Part shown: one piece after another, positions 1-7,161 of the stretch
How the letters are laid out: each line of letters starts with the position of its first letter
How positions within the stretch are numbered: the first letter of the stretch is position 1
Origin: Verrucomicrobiota bacterium
GTDB lineage: Bacteria > Verrucomicrobiota > Verrucomicrobiia > Opitutales > Opitutaceae
Assembly: GCA_023430565.1 (NCBI GenBank)
Contig: JAEZAD010000140.1
Location: forward strand, 1 to 16,215
Reading direction: 5' to 3'
DNA: 16,215 nt
Notes under the pieces: model-generated
Databases searched by the model: none
Seen by the model: the letters and a program-made list of their open reading frames with translations, nothing else
Told to the model about the DNA's origin: nothing
Program-made: the position numbers and the translations under genes

Positions 1-576
1 GACAACTGGAAGGACAGCCCGAACTGGCGCATGGTCGAATCCTTCGACATCCACTCGCCGGACGATCGCGACGCCATCGTGGTCTGCACGGTCACGCCGG
101 GCACCTATACGGCGATTGTCGAAGAGAACGACCAGTCGAAGGTCGGCGGCGTGTGCATCGTCGAAATGTTCAACATCGATCCGCACTCGAAGTCCCGTCT
201 GGCGCACGTCTCCACCCGCGACTTCTGCGGCACCGGTGAGAACGCACTGATCGCCGGCCTTTCGCTCCAGACGCGGAAGACTCTGGTGGTCCGTGCCACC
301 GGTCCCTCGATGAAGGATGCGGGCGTAGCCAACGCGATCTCGAGCACGAAGCTGATCGTGCACAAGCTCAACCCGAACAAGGAACTCGCGCAGCGGACCT
401 CCTGGCAGGTCGCCGGCAACGAGCGCCTGAATGGGGACCTCAGCTGGGCCAAGCCGAAGCACGAGAAGGAAGCGGCGATCGTGATCACCTTGGACCCAGG
501 CCTCTACTCCTTCACGGTCGAGCCGGCCGACGGGGTGCCAGGCGTGGCGCTGGTCGAAGTTTTCTCCGCGGACTAA
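1..576 (+). CDS. C-terminal part of a secreted repeat-domain protein (5' end outside window)
   Basis: The reading frame is open from base 1 (beginning DNWKDSPNW) to a TAA at 574-576, so the gene starts upstream and 191 residues are seen. Two copies of one beta-rich domain can be read. The first is only its tail (DNW..., then a stretch ending VTPGTYTAIVE and GVCIVEMF). The second is complete, opening with LAHVSTRDFCGTGENALIAG, continuing with VVRATGPSMKDAG and closing with ITLDPGLYSFTVE and GVALVEVF. This pattern (GTG.N.LIAG, VRA.GPS, LxPGxYxxxVE, GVALVEV) is the one I know from large exported proteins of Opitutaceae, usually near the C-terminus. The function of the domain is not known to me; a cell-surface or adhesin-like role is only a guess. 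The Met at position 31 is internal, not a start. Confidence 0.85.
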   Translation, partial: DNWKDSPNWRMVESFDIHSPDDRDAIVVCTVTPGTYTAIVEENDQSKVGGVCIVEMFNIDPHSKSRLAHVSTRDFCGTGENALIAGLSLQTRKTLVVRATGPSMKDAGVANAISSTKLIVHKLNPNKELAQRTSWQVAGNERLNGDLSWAKPKHEKEAAIVITLDPGLYSFTVEPADGVPGVALVEVFSAD

Positions 577-600
577 CGAAAAGGGTGGGTTCGCCCAACA

Positions 601-801
601 ATGCACTTGGCGCTCTCACCCGTTTACCTCCTCGCTTTCTTTGTCGGTTTCGGGGCGTTGCTCATCGCTGCGGTGCTCATCGTGCTGGTCGCGAGGCGCA
701 ATGCTTCCGGCCAGTCGAAGGGCGGCCAGAACCGGTCAACCTCGTCGGCGACCGGCGGCGGCGCGGAAGGATTTCTGTTTTCGTCCGCCGGCGCCGCTTA
801 G
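601..801 (+). CDS. Small single-pass membrane protein, hypothetical
   Basis: This 66-residue frame opens at an ATG 24 bp after the preceding stop. Residues about 6-31 form one strong hydrophobic helix (LLAFFVGFGALLIAAVLIVLV) followed by a basic ARR, then a Gly/Ser-rich polar tail, which predicts an N-out/C-in orientation. The ATG lies just after a small TGGG-TTCG-CCCA hairpin (586-597), and an AAGGG at 581-585 is too far away for a normal ribosome binding site. No family is recognised. Overlapping frames exist here, but only this one gives a sensible membrane protein. It may be co-transcribed with the gene before it. It could be spurious. Confidence 0.5.
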   Translation: MHLALSPVYLLAFFVGFGALLIAAVLIVLVARRNASGQSKGGQNRSTSSATGGGAEGFLFSSAGAA

Positions 802-948
802 GTCGCCCTCGCTACACGACCTGTGTCAGGGGCTGAATCTTCGCGATCGCGCGGCCGTGATCGCGCTCGACCAGCCATAAACACCGGGATGTGTCATGGA
901 AAGCTTCGTGGTCATGTCCAGTGGTAATCGACGATCTCTACTTGTTCA

Positions 949-982
949 GCCGGAGTCATTCGCGCCCGTGAAGGACTCCGGC
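949..982. repeat. Perfect 9-bp inverted repeat upstream of the DoxX-like gene
   Basis: Arms GCCGGAGTC (949-957) and GACTCCGGC (974-982) enclose 16 bases. After one A/G mismatch the stem can extend by TTC/GAA, leaving an 8-base loop. It ends 23 bp before the GTG start at 1006 and is not followed by a T-run. It could be a leader hairpin or operator for the DoxX-like gene, or a U-less terminator of the preceding unit. Confidence 0.6.
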
Positions 983-1005
983 CCCGCCCGGGTTTATGCA
1001 CGCTC

Positions 1006-1842
1006 GTGCCCGAGCCCGCCGCCCCCACCACCCCGCTCCCGCCCCCCTCACCGCTCGTCCTGATCGGCCGGCTCGCCTTCGCCGCCGCCGTCGCGTTCTG
1101 GGGTTTCCAACATTTCCAACACGCCGCGTTCGTCACGCGTGCGATGCCGCCCTGGCCCGACGGTTTTCCGTTTCGCGAAGTCGCCGCTTACACCGTCGGC
1201 GCGCTTTTCATTCTCGCCGCGCTCGCCCTTCTCCTTCGCCGCCAGGCCCGCCGCGCCGCCGTGCTCGTCGCCGTCGTCGTGTTCCTCGGCTTCGCCTTTC
1301 TCGCGCTGCCCAACGCCTTCAACGACGTCCGCCTCGGCGGCGCCTGGACCCACGCCGGCAAAGCGTTCTGGATTGCCTCCGGCGCACTCCTCGTCGCCAG
1401 CACGTTTCCCGTCGATCCACAAAGTCCCACCGATCGCCTTTTCGTGCTCCTCGGCCGCATCGCCCTCGGTGCGTTCATGATCCAGTCCGGCCTCCAACAT
1501 TTTCTCTGGGCCGACTTCGTCCACACCCTCGTTCCTGCCTGGATGCCCGGCGGCCCTTTCTGGACCTACTTCACCGGCGTCGCTCTCGTCGCCGGCGGCC
1601 TCGGCCTGTTCATTCCCCGCACCGCCCGCCTCGCCGCGCTCGCCTCCGGCGCCATGGTGGCCGCCTGGGTCCTGATGGTCCACATTCCCCGCGCGTTCTT
1701 CACGGTGCGCGACACCAACGAAGCCACCGCCCTCTTCGAGGCCATCGCCTTCAGCGGCCTCGCCTTTCTGCTCTCCGCGAAAACCCCGCCCGCCCGCGTC
1801 AGTCCCCAATCAACCGCTTCACTTCCGCCACCAGTTTCGTGA
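1006..1842 (+). CDS. DoxX-like integral membrane protein with two homologous halves
   Basis: The product has 278 residues. Start: GTG at 1006 is the first usable start after an in-frame stop at 925; no ATG lies in between. The first membrane helix begins near residue 18 after a Pro-rich head. About eight hydrophobic helices are visible. The two halves look alike: residues 19-133 carry GFQHFQHAAFV..PPWPDGFPF, and residues 145-258 carry GLQHFLWADFV..PAWMPGGPFW, each followed by a helix rich in Ala and Gly. This QHF..A.FV..(V/M)P.W.P signature and four-helix unit match the DoxX/DoxX-like superfamily, whose usual members have one unit of about 130-150 residues. The biochemical role in most bacteria is unknown; links to redox and thiol metabolism are reported for some members. 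The 3' end overlaps the convergent receiver gene by 44 bp. Confidence 0.75.
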   Translation: MPEPAAPTTPLPPPSPLVLIGRLAFAAAVAFWGFQHFQHAAFVTRAMPPWPDGFPFREVAAYTVGALFILAALALLLRRQARRAAVLVAVVVFLGFAFLALPNAFNDVRLGGAWTHAGKAFWIASGALLVASTFPVDPQSPTDRLFVLLGRIALGAFMIQSGLQHFLWADFVHTLVPAWMPGGPFWTYFTGVALVAGGLGLFIPRTARLAALASGAMVAAWVLMVHIPRAFFTVRDTNEATALFEAIAFSGLAFLLSAKTPPARVSPQSTASLPPPVS

Positions 1843-2164
1843 GCGACGCGGTTTTCTCGATGTAGGCCGCGACTTTCGTCCCCACCGTTTCCTCCGCCAC
1901 CTGCGGATCGATCAACACCCCCGTCAGCAAAATCACCGGCGTGTTCGGCAGCACCGCCTTGAACTGCTCCACGACTTCGAGCCCGTCGGCATCCTCCAGC
2001 TGCAGGTCCGTGATGATCAGATCCGGTTTCTCCTGCCGGATCGCCTTCATCGCCTCCGTCGGCGACGCCACCGCAATCATGCGATAACCGCGCGCGGTAA
2101 GATACTGCGTCAGCAGATCGCGGATCTCCGCTTCGTCATCGAGATGGAGGATGGTCTTTTTCAT
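1799..2164 (-). CDS. Single-domain response regulator (receiver only)
   Basis: The product is 121 residues: a complete CheY-like receiver with no output domain. Key residues are all present: acidic pair D9/D10 (LHLDDEAE), phosphoacceptor D53 (LIITDLQL), T81 (ILLTG) and K104 (YIEK). Length and motifs fit the PF00072 receiver fold. I chose the ATG at 2164 (MKKTILHLDD) because it puts strand beta-1 right at the N-terminus; the frame is open to 2236, but those 24 extra residues would overlap the end of the sensor gene. It lies 37 bp after the CHASE3-PAS sensor on the same strand, so the two are probably co-transcribed. The sensor lacks a kinase, so the phosphodonor must be a separate kinase. The output is probably protein-protein interaction or a phosphorelay. 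Confidence 0.92.
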   Translation of the reverse strand: MKKTILHLDDEAEIRDLLTQYLTARGYRMIAVASPTEAMKAIRQEKPDLIITDLQLEDADGLEVVEQFKAVLPNTPVILLTGVLIDPQVAEETVGTKVAAYIEKTASLTKLVAEVKRLIGD

Positions 2165-2201
2165 GTTCGCCTGCGCCAGGGTTTCGCTTCGCACCAAATT
2201 T

Positions 2202-3362
2202 TCACGCCCGCCCTTCTTGCGACACCGACGCCGCATGCACGATCAGAATTCCGCCGACCACCTTGTCGCGGTCTCGCAGCGGAAACAGCGTGCACTTCGC
2301 CGCCACCTTCCGACCCCGCCGATCCTCGACAACCGTCGCCCGGTCGCGCAATTCACGCCCGTCGCGCAACGCCTGCGCAATCGCCCCGATCGGCGACAGC
2401 TCCGCCTCGCTCGTCGCCTCCACCAGTTGCACTGCTTTCCCCAACGGCCCGCCAAGCAGATCCTTCGCCTCCCAACCCGTCAGATGCACGACCGCCGGAT
2501 TGATGCGCGTCACGTTCAGCGCCTTCGTCAGCACGAACACCAGATCGTAAACCGAATCGACGATCAGCTGGTTGTAGCGCAGCTGATGCTCCAGCGCCTG
2601 GTTCGACCAGCGTCGCTCGAGATTCTCCAGCGTGAGCTGCTCGTTCGTCGCCGCCAGCTCGCGCGTCCGCTCGCGCACCTTCGCATCAAGCCGCTCATTC
2701 GCCTCCTCCAACACCGTCGCCGCCCGCCGCCGCGCCGCGAGATCGTCGCGAATCAGCCAGCTCACCGCCCCAAACAACACCAGGTTCAACGCCACGCCCG
2801 TCCCCACGATCCAACGCGTCGTCTGCGCCTGCAGGTAGGACTCGCGGTCTCGTGCCGCCAGCAGCGCCATCTGCTCCCCGCGTATCCGCTCCACCGCCCG
2901 GCGGATTTCGCCGATCGCATCGACGCCCGCGTCAGCCGCGAGCAATTCCTGCACCTGCGCCGTTTCGCCCGCATCGCGCGCCGCCGCGATCCGCTCCGCC
3001 AGTTCCTCCCGCTGATTCGCCAGCTCCTCGAGCCGCATCACCTGCTGGTGCGTCCCGTCCTCACTCCGCGTCAGCGCCTTCGCGATTTCGACGTGCTCCG
3101 TCATCACCGCAAACGCCTCCCGCGACGCCGCCAGATCCCGCCTGTCTCCAGTTAACAAATACGTCCGCATCGCCCCTTCGCCCGCGCGCACCGTCGACAG
3201 CACCCCGTCGACTTCCGCGATCACCTCGTGCGTCTGGTTCACCCAGTCGCTGCTCACCTGCGCGCCATTGATCGCCCGCACCGCATAAATCGCCACCGCC
3301 GCGAGCACGCCGAAGATCGCCAGAAAAAAGACGTAGACGCGACGCAGGGTGTGATCTTTCAC
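2202..3362 (-). CDS. CHASE3-PAS membrane sensor protein lacking a kinase domain
   Basis: The product has 386 residues. Domain order: membrane helix 1 at about 7-29; a CHASE3-type periplasmic helical domain at about 35-178, with the typical signature AGEGAMRTYLLTGD at 60-73; membrane helix 2 at about 184-204; a coiled coil at about 205-262 (VLEEANERLDAKVRERTREL); and a PAS domain at about 263-378 (IVDSVYDLVFVLT, then NPAVVHLTGW, then FPLRD...VVGGILIVHA). It stops right after the PAS domain. No H-box, HATPase, GGDEF, EAL or methyl-accepting segment follows, whereas CHASE3 proteins normally end in one of these. The start is GTG at 3360-3362, giving a short basic head before the first helix; no clear Shine-Dalgarno is seen. 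It lies 40 bp after the transglutaminase-like gene and 37 bp before the receiver. It probably senses an envelope signal and passes it to a partner protein. Confidence 0.85.
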   Translation of the reverse strand: MKDHTLRRVYVFFLAIFGVLAAVAIYAVRAINGAQVSSDWVNQTHEVIAEVDGVLSTVRAGEGAMRTYLLTGDRRDLAASREAFAVMTEHVEIAKALTRSEDGTHQQVMRLEELANQREELAERIAAARDAGETAQVQELLAADAGVDAIGEIRRAVERIRGEQMALLAARDRESYLQAQTTRWIVGTGVALNLVLFGAVSWLIRDDLAARRRAATVLEEANERLDAKVRERTRELAATNEQLTLENLERRWSNQALEHQLRYNQLIVDSVYDLVFVLTKALNVTRINPAVVHLTGWEAKDLLGGPLGKAVQLVEATSEAELSPIGAIAQALRDGRELRDRATVVEDRRGRKVAAKCTLFPLRDRDKVVGGILIVHAASVSQEGRA

Positions 3363-3402
3363 GAGAGAAATTGAAGCGGCGGGACGGCGCTCGAAGCTGC
3401 CA

Positions 3403-3984
3403 TCAGCCTTTTCGCCGGTCGGGATCGTTGGCCGGCGGCTCGGTTTTTACCACCGTAATTCCCATCTTCTTCCGATCCTCCGCATAGCTGTAGGTGAACT
3501 CCGTCGCCGAGGTCCAGTTCGCCTCCGCCGTCGCCGCAACTTTGTCCGCGATCTCGCGCAGCGTCGTCCCGCTCTTCTCCAGGTTCACCGTGTAGTGGCG
3601 GTTGTTGTAATCCAGATACGCCTTGTTCTCCGCCACGTAACACACCGCGTGCGCATACATGCCCACCATGCGCACGTGAATCAGCCGCGTGCGATAGCCC
3701 TTCTGCTTCAACACGTGATCCGCCAACACCGCGTAGTCGTCGCAGTCCCCCGTTTTCGTCGCCAGGAACTTCTCCGCCGCCTGCACGTGCACGTGATACT
3801 CGTAATCGAAACGCTCGAAGTGATTCGCAAAGCGCTTCGGCGTCAGCTTCGGGTCCGTCAGCAACTTCTCCAGCGTCACCTCCGCCGCGCCCAACGTCGT
3901 CGCGCACGCCGCCATCCAGACAAGCGCCGCCCGCCGGCGCTTCGAGCGTCCGGTCGACGGTGGCAGCGTAAAGACGTTGTTCAT
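3403..3984 (-). CDS. Exported transglutaminase-like cysteine peptidase
   Basis: The product has 193 residues. A catalytic triad of the transglutaminase/papain-like fold can be read: C81 in KTGDCDDYAVLADHVL, H112 in MYAHAVCYV and D125 in AYLDYNNRHY. This order and the GDC(D/E)DYA motif fit the bacterial transglutaminase-like superfamily, whose members cleave or modify peptide bonds. The N-terminus has a basic patch (SKRRR, residues 14-18) and a hydrophobic stretch ending LGAA, a probable signal peptide. I chose the ATG at 3984 over an upstream in-frame start at 4086 because it puts this signal at the N-terminus. A GGAGG complement (4000-4004) lies 15 bp from it, rather far. It is first in the minus-strand unit with the CHASE3-PAS sensor, suggesting an envelope function tied to that signalling. 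The substrate is unknown. Confidence 0.82.
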   Translation of the reverse strand: MNNVFTLPPSTGRSKRRRAALVWMAACATTLGAAEVTLEKLLTDPKLTPKRFANHFERFDYEYHVHVQAAEKFLATKTGDCDDYAVLADHVLKQKGYRTRLIHVRMVGMYAHAVCYVAENKAYLDYNNRHYTVNLEKSGTTLREIADKVAATAEANWTSATEFTYSYAEDRKKMGITVVKTEPPANDPDRRKG

Positions 3985-4178
3985 CGGACGGTTTCCGTGC
4001 CTCCACTGCTGGTTAATCGGATCGGCTCGTTCGCAGTGAAGACCAATCGCGATCTCAACCGAGCCCCCGGCTCCGCCGCAACCCAAGGGTCTCCATTACC
4101 CGTTTTCACGCCTTTTTCTCGATGGCGGGCGGTGCCCGCTTCCGGAATGCTGCTCGTGCCCCCACCCCCCGGCTCCCC
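3985..4178. promoter_or_regulatory. Divergent intergenic region between peptidase and 649-residue protein genes
   Basis: These 194 bp separate two outward-reading genes, so promoters for both directions should lie here, but I see no convincing -35/-10 pair. One short hairpin, GCGGGC-GGT-GCCCGC (4125-4139), sits between the two possible starts (4122 and 4179) of the plus-strand gene. Confidence 0.4.
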
Positions 4179-6128
4179 ATGCCCTTCACGCTCAGCCTTC
4201 CCGTTGCGCTCTCCGCCATCCGCTCGCTCGTCAAATTCCGCGATCGCGTCGACACCATCCTCTCCCTCAGCAAGGCCGCCGATCCCCTCCCGTTCCTTCT
4301 CCCACCGGCCCCCGTCGATCACGGCCCGCACCTCCAGGCGATGCTCGCGTTTTTCCGCAGCCCCGCCGGACGCGATGTCCTGATCCTGCGTGGTCTCGAA
4401 CCTGTCTGGTCCGCCTTCGCGCCCAACCCACCCGCCGCCAACGCCAACGACCTCGATACGCTCTGCCGCGCGTATTACGAAATCCACGACATCGCTCCGA
4501 AAATCCTCGGCCCCGACCTCGACCGCCATCGCCTCGCCCGCGGCAGCACGAAAGAAGCGCAACTCGCCTTCTACGTCGTCGAAAGCGACCGCCTCTCCCG
4601 CAATCCCGCCGTCAGCCGCGTCCTCCTCGCCGCCGCCGACACCCTCCTCGAATTCGGCGCCGCCCACGCCAATCTCTTTGTCTCCGACCCGCGCACGCGT
4701 TCGCTCGTCGAATCGCTCCTGCGCGAGTTCGCCGAAAACCGCGATTGGGACGACGCCGGCGCCGGCCTCATTTTCAAAACCCTCCTCGGTTCCACCGCCC
4801 TCGCCGCGCTGCAAAATCCGCAGCAACTCCCCGACTCCCCCATCGCCAAAGTCCTTTTCGCCGCCCTCCACGACGTCGAACGCGAGCTCGGCGCCGACTT
4901 CGCCGCGAAACTCATCTCGCGCGACGGTTTTCAATCCCTCCTCAGCCGCTTCCTCGTCCAGGCCGCCGACCATCCCGCGCTTCTTCCCGGCAAACCGCTC
5001 CTGCAGGAATCGCTCGCCGCGATGCTGAAAACCGCCGGGCAAAATCTCGATAGCCTCCTCCTCCGCCAACCCGGCGCCGTCGAAAATCTCCTCCACGCCG
5101 GCATCGCCGCCGCCGCCTCCTCCGCCGCCCCGCTGCTCGACCGCAAACTCGGCGACCGCCCGCTTCTCGCCGCCGTTCTCGCCTCCCTCCTCGACTCCAC
5201 CCAGAAAGCCGCCAACAAAAACCAGCTCCTCGCCGACATCGCCGACGGCGATTTCCTCGCGACACTCTACAAAACCGCCCTCCAAAGCGTCGCCGATCAT
5301 CCCGCCGCACTCGCCAGCGCCGCCAAACTCGACGCCCACGTCGCCCAACTCGTCTCCTCGTGCGCCGCCGGGTTCGCCACCGCCGGCCTCGCCCAGGCCC
5401 TCGCTCCCGCGACACGCCGCGCCGTCGCCATCCGCACCCTCGAAACCCTCGCGACCGAACCCGCCTTTCTCTCGCGCCACGACGATTTCACCGCCCGCGT
5501 CATCTCCTCGGCCCTCGCCGCCAGCGCCGCTGCCGCCAAGGACGGCCTGTCTGCCCAGGACTTGTCCGCGATCGCCGAACACGTCGCCCGCACCGCCGCC
5601 GGCAATCTCGCGCTCCTTGAGATGGACGACCGCCTTCGCCCCACCGTCGAAGCCCTCGCCCAAACCTTCTCCGCCGCCGGACTCTCCGCCATCGCCACGC
5701 CCGCCGGTCGACGTGCGATGTTCTACGCCGGACTCGAAGCGCTCGCCGCGAATCCAAAAATCTGGGACGACTTCGCCGCCCGCGACCTCGCGCAACCCCT
5801 CGTGCGCGGCATCGTCCAGGCCCTTTCCACCAACCCCAGCCGCCTGCTCTCCGGACCCGCCCTGATTCCCGCCTTTCAGGAAACGCTCGAAGCCGCCGCG
5901 CGACGCGGCCGCGTCTTCGTCGACAAGCAAACTACGCCCGACGCCTTCCAAGCCGTCCTCGTCGCCGCCCTCGCCGCCGCCGAAGACGCCATCGGCGAAT
6001 CCATCGACGCCAAAACCCTCCCGCTCTACCTGCGCCGCGTAACTCTCGCCTTCCTCGCCGCGCCGTTCGACCCCGCCAAACCCGAGCTCGCCGCCCTCCT
6101 TCAACAACACCTCCCCGCCGCCGCCTGA
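4179..6128 (+). CDS. Ala/Leu-rich helical protein of unknown function
   Basis: The product has 649 residues from ATG 4179 (MPFTLSLPVALSAIRSLV). An in-frame ATG at 4122 would add 19 residues of low-complexity basic sequence, so I prefer the inner start; neither has a clear Shine-Dalgarno. No signal peptide or membrane helix is evident, so it is probably cytoplasmic. The sequence is a long succession of amphipathic helices rich in Ala and Leu, in places looking like loosely repeated helical hairpins. It includes one region rich in aromatic and acidic residues (LCRAYYEIHDIAPKILGPDL, about residues 90-109). Third codon positions are dominated by C, as in the neighbouring genes. I recognise no family. 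The lipoprotein gene begins 14 bp downstream, so the two are very likely co-expressed and functionally linked. A 709-residue frame on the opposite strand is a composition shadow. Confidence 0.8.
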   Translation: MPFTLSLPVALSAIRSLVKFRDRVDTILSLSKAADPLPFLLPPAPVDHGPHLQAMLAFFRSPAGRDVLILRGLEPVWSAFAPNPPAANANDLDTLCRAYYEIHDIAPKILGPDLDRHRLARGSTKEAQLAFYVVESDRLSRNPAVSRVLLAAADTLLEFGAAHANLFVSDPRTRSLVESLLREFAENRDWDDAGAGLIFKTLLGSTALAALQNPQQLPDSPIAKVLFAALHDVERELGADFAAKLISRDGFQSLLSRFLVQAADHPALLPGKPLLQESLAAMLKTAGQNLDSLLLRQPGAVENLLHAGIAAAASSAAPLLDRKLGDRPLLAAVLASLLDSTQKAANKNQLLADIADGDFLATLYKTALQSVADHPAALASAAKLDAHVAQLVSSCAAGFATAGLAQALAPATRRAVAIRTLETLATEPAFLSRHDDFTARVISSALAASAAAAKDGLSAQDLSAIAEHVARTAAGNLALLEMDDRLRPTVEALAQTFSAAGLSAIATPAGRRAMFYAGLEALAANPKIWDDFAARDLAQPLVRGIVQALSTNPSRLLSGPALIPAFQETLEAAARRGRVFVDKQTTPDAFQAVLVAALAAAEDAIGESIDAKTLPLYLRRVTLAFLAAPFDPAKPELAALLQQHLPAAA

Positions 6129-6142
6129 GCCGCGCTCCCGCC

Positions 6143-7009
6143 ATGAAAATTTCCCGCCTCTCCTCTCTCGCCACTCTTCTCGCCAGCCTCCTGCTGCTCT
6201 CCGGCTGCCCCGCCACCCTCACGCCCGAAACCGCCGACCTCCAACACGTCCACGAACTCTACGCGACCGAGTTCACGCTCCTCGACGATGCCATCACGTC
6301 CGTCGGCGAAACCAGCACCGCGAAAAAGACGTCCTCGGGCGACGCCTTTCTCCAGTCGCTTCGCGCCATCAACGACTACCGCGCCCGGCATCCCGACAAA
6401 TCCCTCGAACTCGCCCATCTCGACGTGCTCGAAGGCATGATCTTCCTCCAGTCCGGTCGCTTCGGCCTCGCCCGCGCCGTCGCCCCCAACGTCGAAAAAG
6501 CCGCCATCACACTCCGTTCGGCGAACTCGCCGCGCCAGTCCGCCACCGGCGCTGCGTCGACTTCGCGCACCGTTCGCGACGCGCTCTTCGCCCGAAATTT
6601 CCCCGCGCTCCTCGATGGCTGGTCCGCCACTCGCGACGGCACCTCGACGCCGGAAACGTTCGAAACCGCCGCGCGTGCGATCGCGAAATACCTCGGGGAA
6701 TCCAGCTCCGTTCTGAACCGCGATCACGGCGCACTCTATCTGGCGACGAGCGCCGCGGTTTTCTACGCCTGGGCTCAGGCCCGCGACAGCAACCGCGTCA
6801 ACCTCGACCCCAGCGACGACAAACTCCGCGAGCTCGAACAGCGCCGGCTTCAACGCTACACCGCCGCGCGCGATCTCTTGGCGGGTTTCCTCACCGACGC
6901 CGAACGCACCGTCCGCCTCGCCGACGAGCTGGGCAACGAAATCCCCCGCGGGCGCCTTCGCTACGCCCAGTGGTATCATTTTTTCAACGACGCGCTGGCC
7001 GGCCGGTGA
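6143..7009 (+). CDS. Outer-membrane or periplasmic lipoprotein, hypothetical
   Basis: The product has 288 residues. The N-terminus is a classical lipoprotein signal: basic start (MKISR), hydrophobic stretch and lipobox LSGC with the lipidated Cys at position 22, followed by Pro-Ala rather than Asp. The mature part is helical, with TPR-like spacing around residues 70-120 (FLQSLRAINDYRARHPDKSL, then LDVLEGMIFLQSGRFGLAR), and ends in RYAQWYHFFNDALAGR. I recognise no family by name. It follows the 649-residue helical protein gene by only 14 bp, which argues for one operon. A GC-rich hairpin lies just after the stop. Function is unknown; the pair may form an envelope assembly linking a cytoplasmic scaffold to a lipoprotein, but that is a guess. 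Confidence 0.85.
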   Translation: MKISRLSSLATLLASLLLLSGCPATLTPETADLQHVHELYATEFTLLDDAITSVGETSTAKKTSSGDAFLQSLRAINDYRARHPDKSLELAHLDVLEGMIFLQSGRFGLARAVAPNVEKAAITLRSANSPRQSATGAASTSRTVRDALFARNFPALLDGWSATRDGTSTPETFETAARAIAKYLGESSSVLNRDHGALYLATSAAVFYAWAQARDSNRVNLDPSDDKLRELEQRRLQRYTAARDLLAGFLTDAERTVRLADELGNEIPRGRLRYAQWYHFFNDALAGR

Positions 7010-7010
7010 A

Positions 7011-7038
7011 GCGGGCGAACCGCGTTCCCCGTGCCCGC
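7011..7038 (+). terminator. GC-rich hairpin after the lipoprotein gene (possible terminator)
   Basis: Arms GCGGGC (7011-7016) and GCCCGC (7033-7038) enclose an inner GAAC-CGC-GTTC hairpin, starting 2 bp after the stop codon. No T-run follows, so intrinsic termination is uncertain. It could instead act as an mRNA 3'-end stabiliser. Confidence 0.35.
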
Positions 7039-7150
7039 GCCCATTCAGCGCACACCGTTCCACCCATCTGCGTCATCTTCCTCGCGATCAGGGAAACACG
7101 CGCGCTCTCGTCCGCGCCCCGCCCGGTCCTCAACTCGCAATTTCTTTGCT

Positions 7151-7154
7151 AGGA
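7151..7154 (+). promoter_or_regulatory. Ribosome binding site deciding a GTG start
   Basis: AGGA lies 7 bases before the GTG at 7162. It supports this non-ATG start for the ATP-grasp gene and is among the few convincing Shine-Dalgarno sites in the window. Confidence 0.65.
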
Positions 7155-7161
7155 TTCCTCC

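Noticed and set aside
586..597. TGGG-TTCG-CCCA hairpin resembling a tRNA T-arm
   Set aside because: No acceptor, D-arm or anticodon arm can be built around it; it is just a small tetraloop hairpin.
996..1865. 289-residue plus-strand and 253-residue minus-strand frames over the DoxX-like gene
   Set aside because: One is Arg/Pro-rich and the other Glu/Gly-rich; only the frame from 1006 gives ordered membrane helices.
2151..3155. 334-residue plus-strand frame over the CHASE3-PAS gene
   Set aside because: Arg/His/Pro-rich shadow; the minus frame has membrane helices, CHASE3 and PAS motifs.
3981..6110. 709-residue frame on the minus strand
   Set aside because: It is a Gly/Glu-rich low-complexity shadow of the 649-residue plus-strand gene, whose third codon positions match the neighbouring genes.
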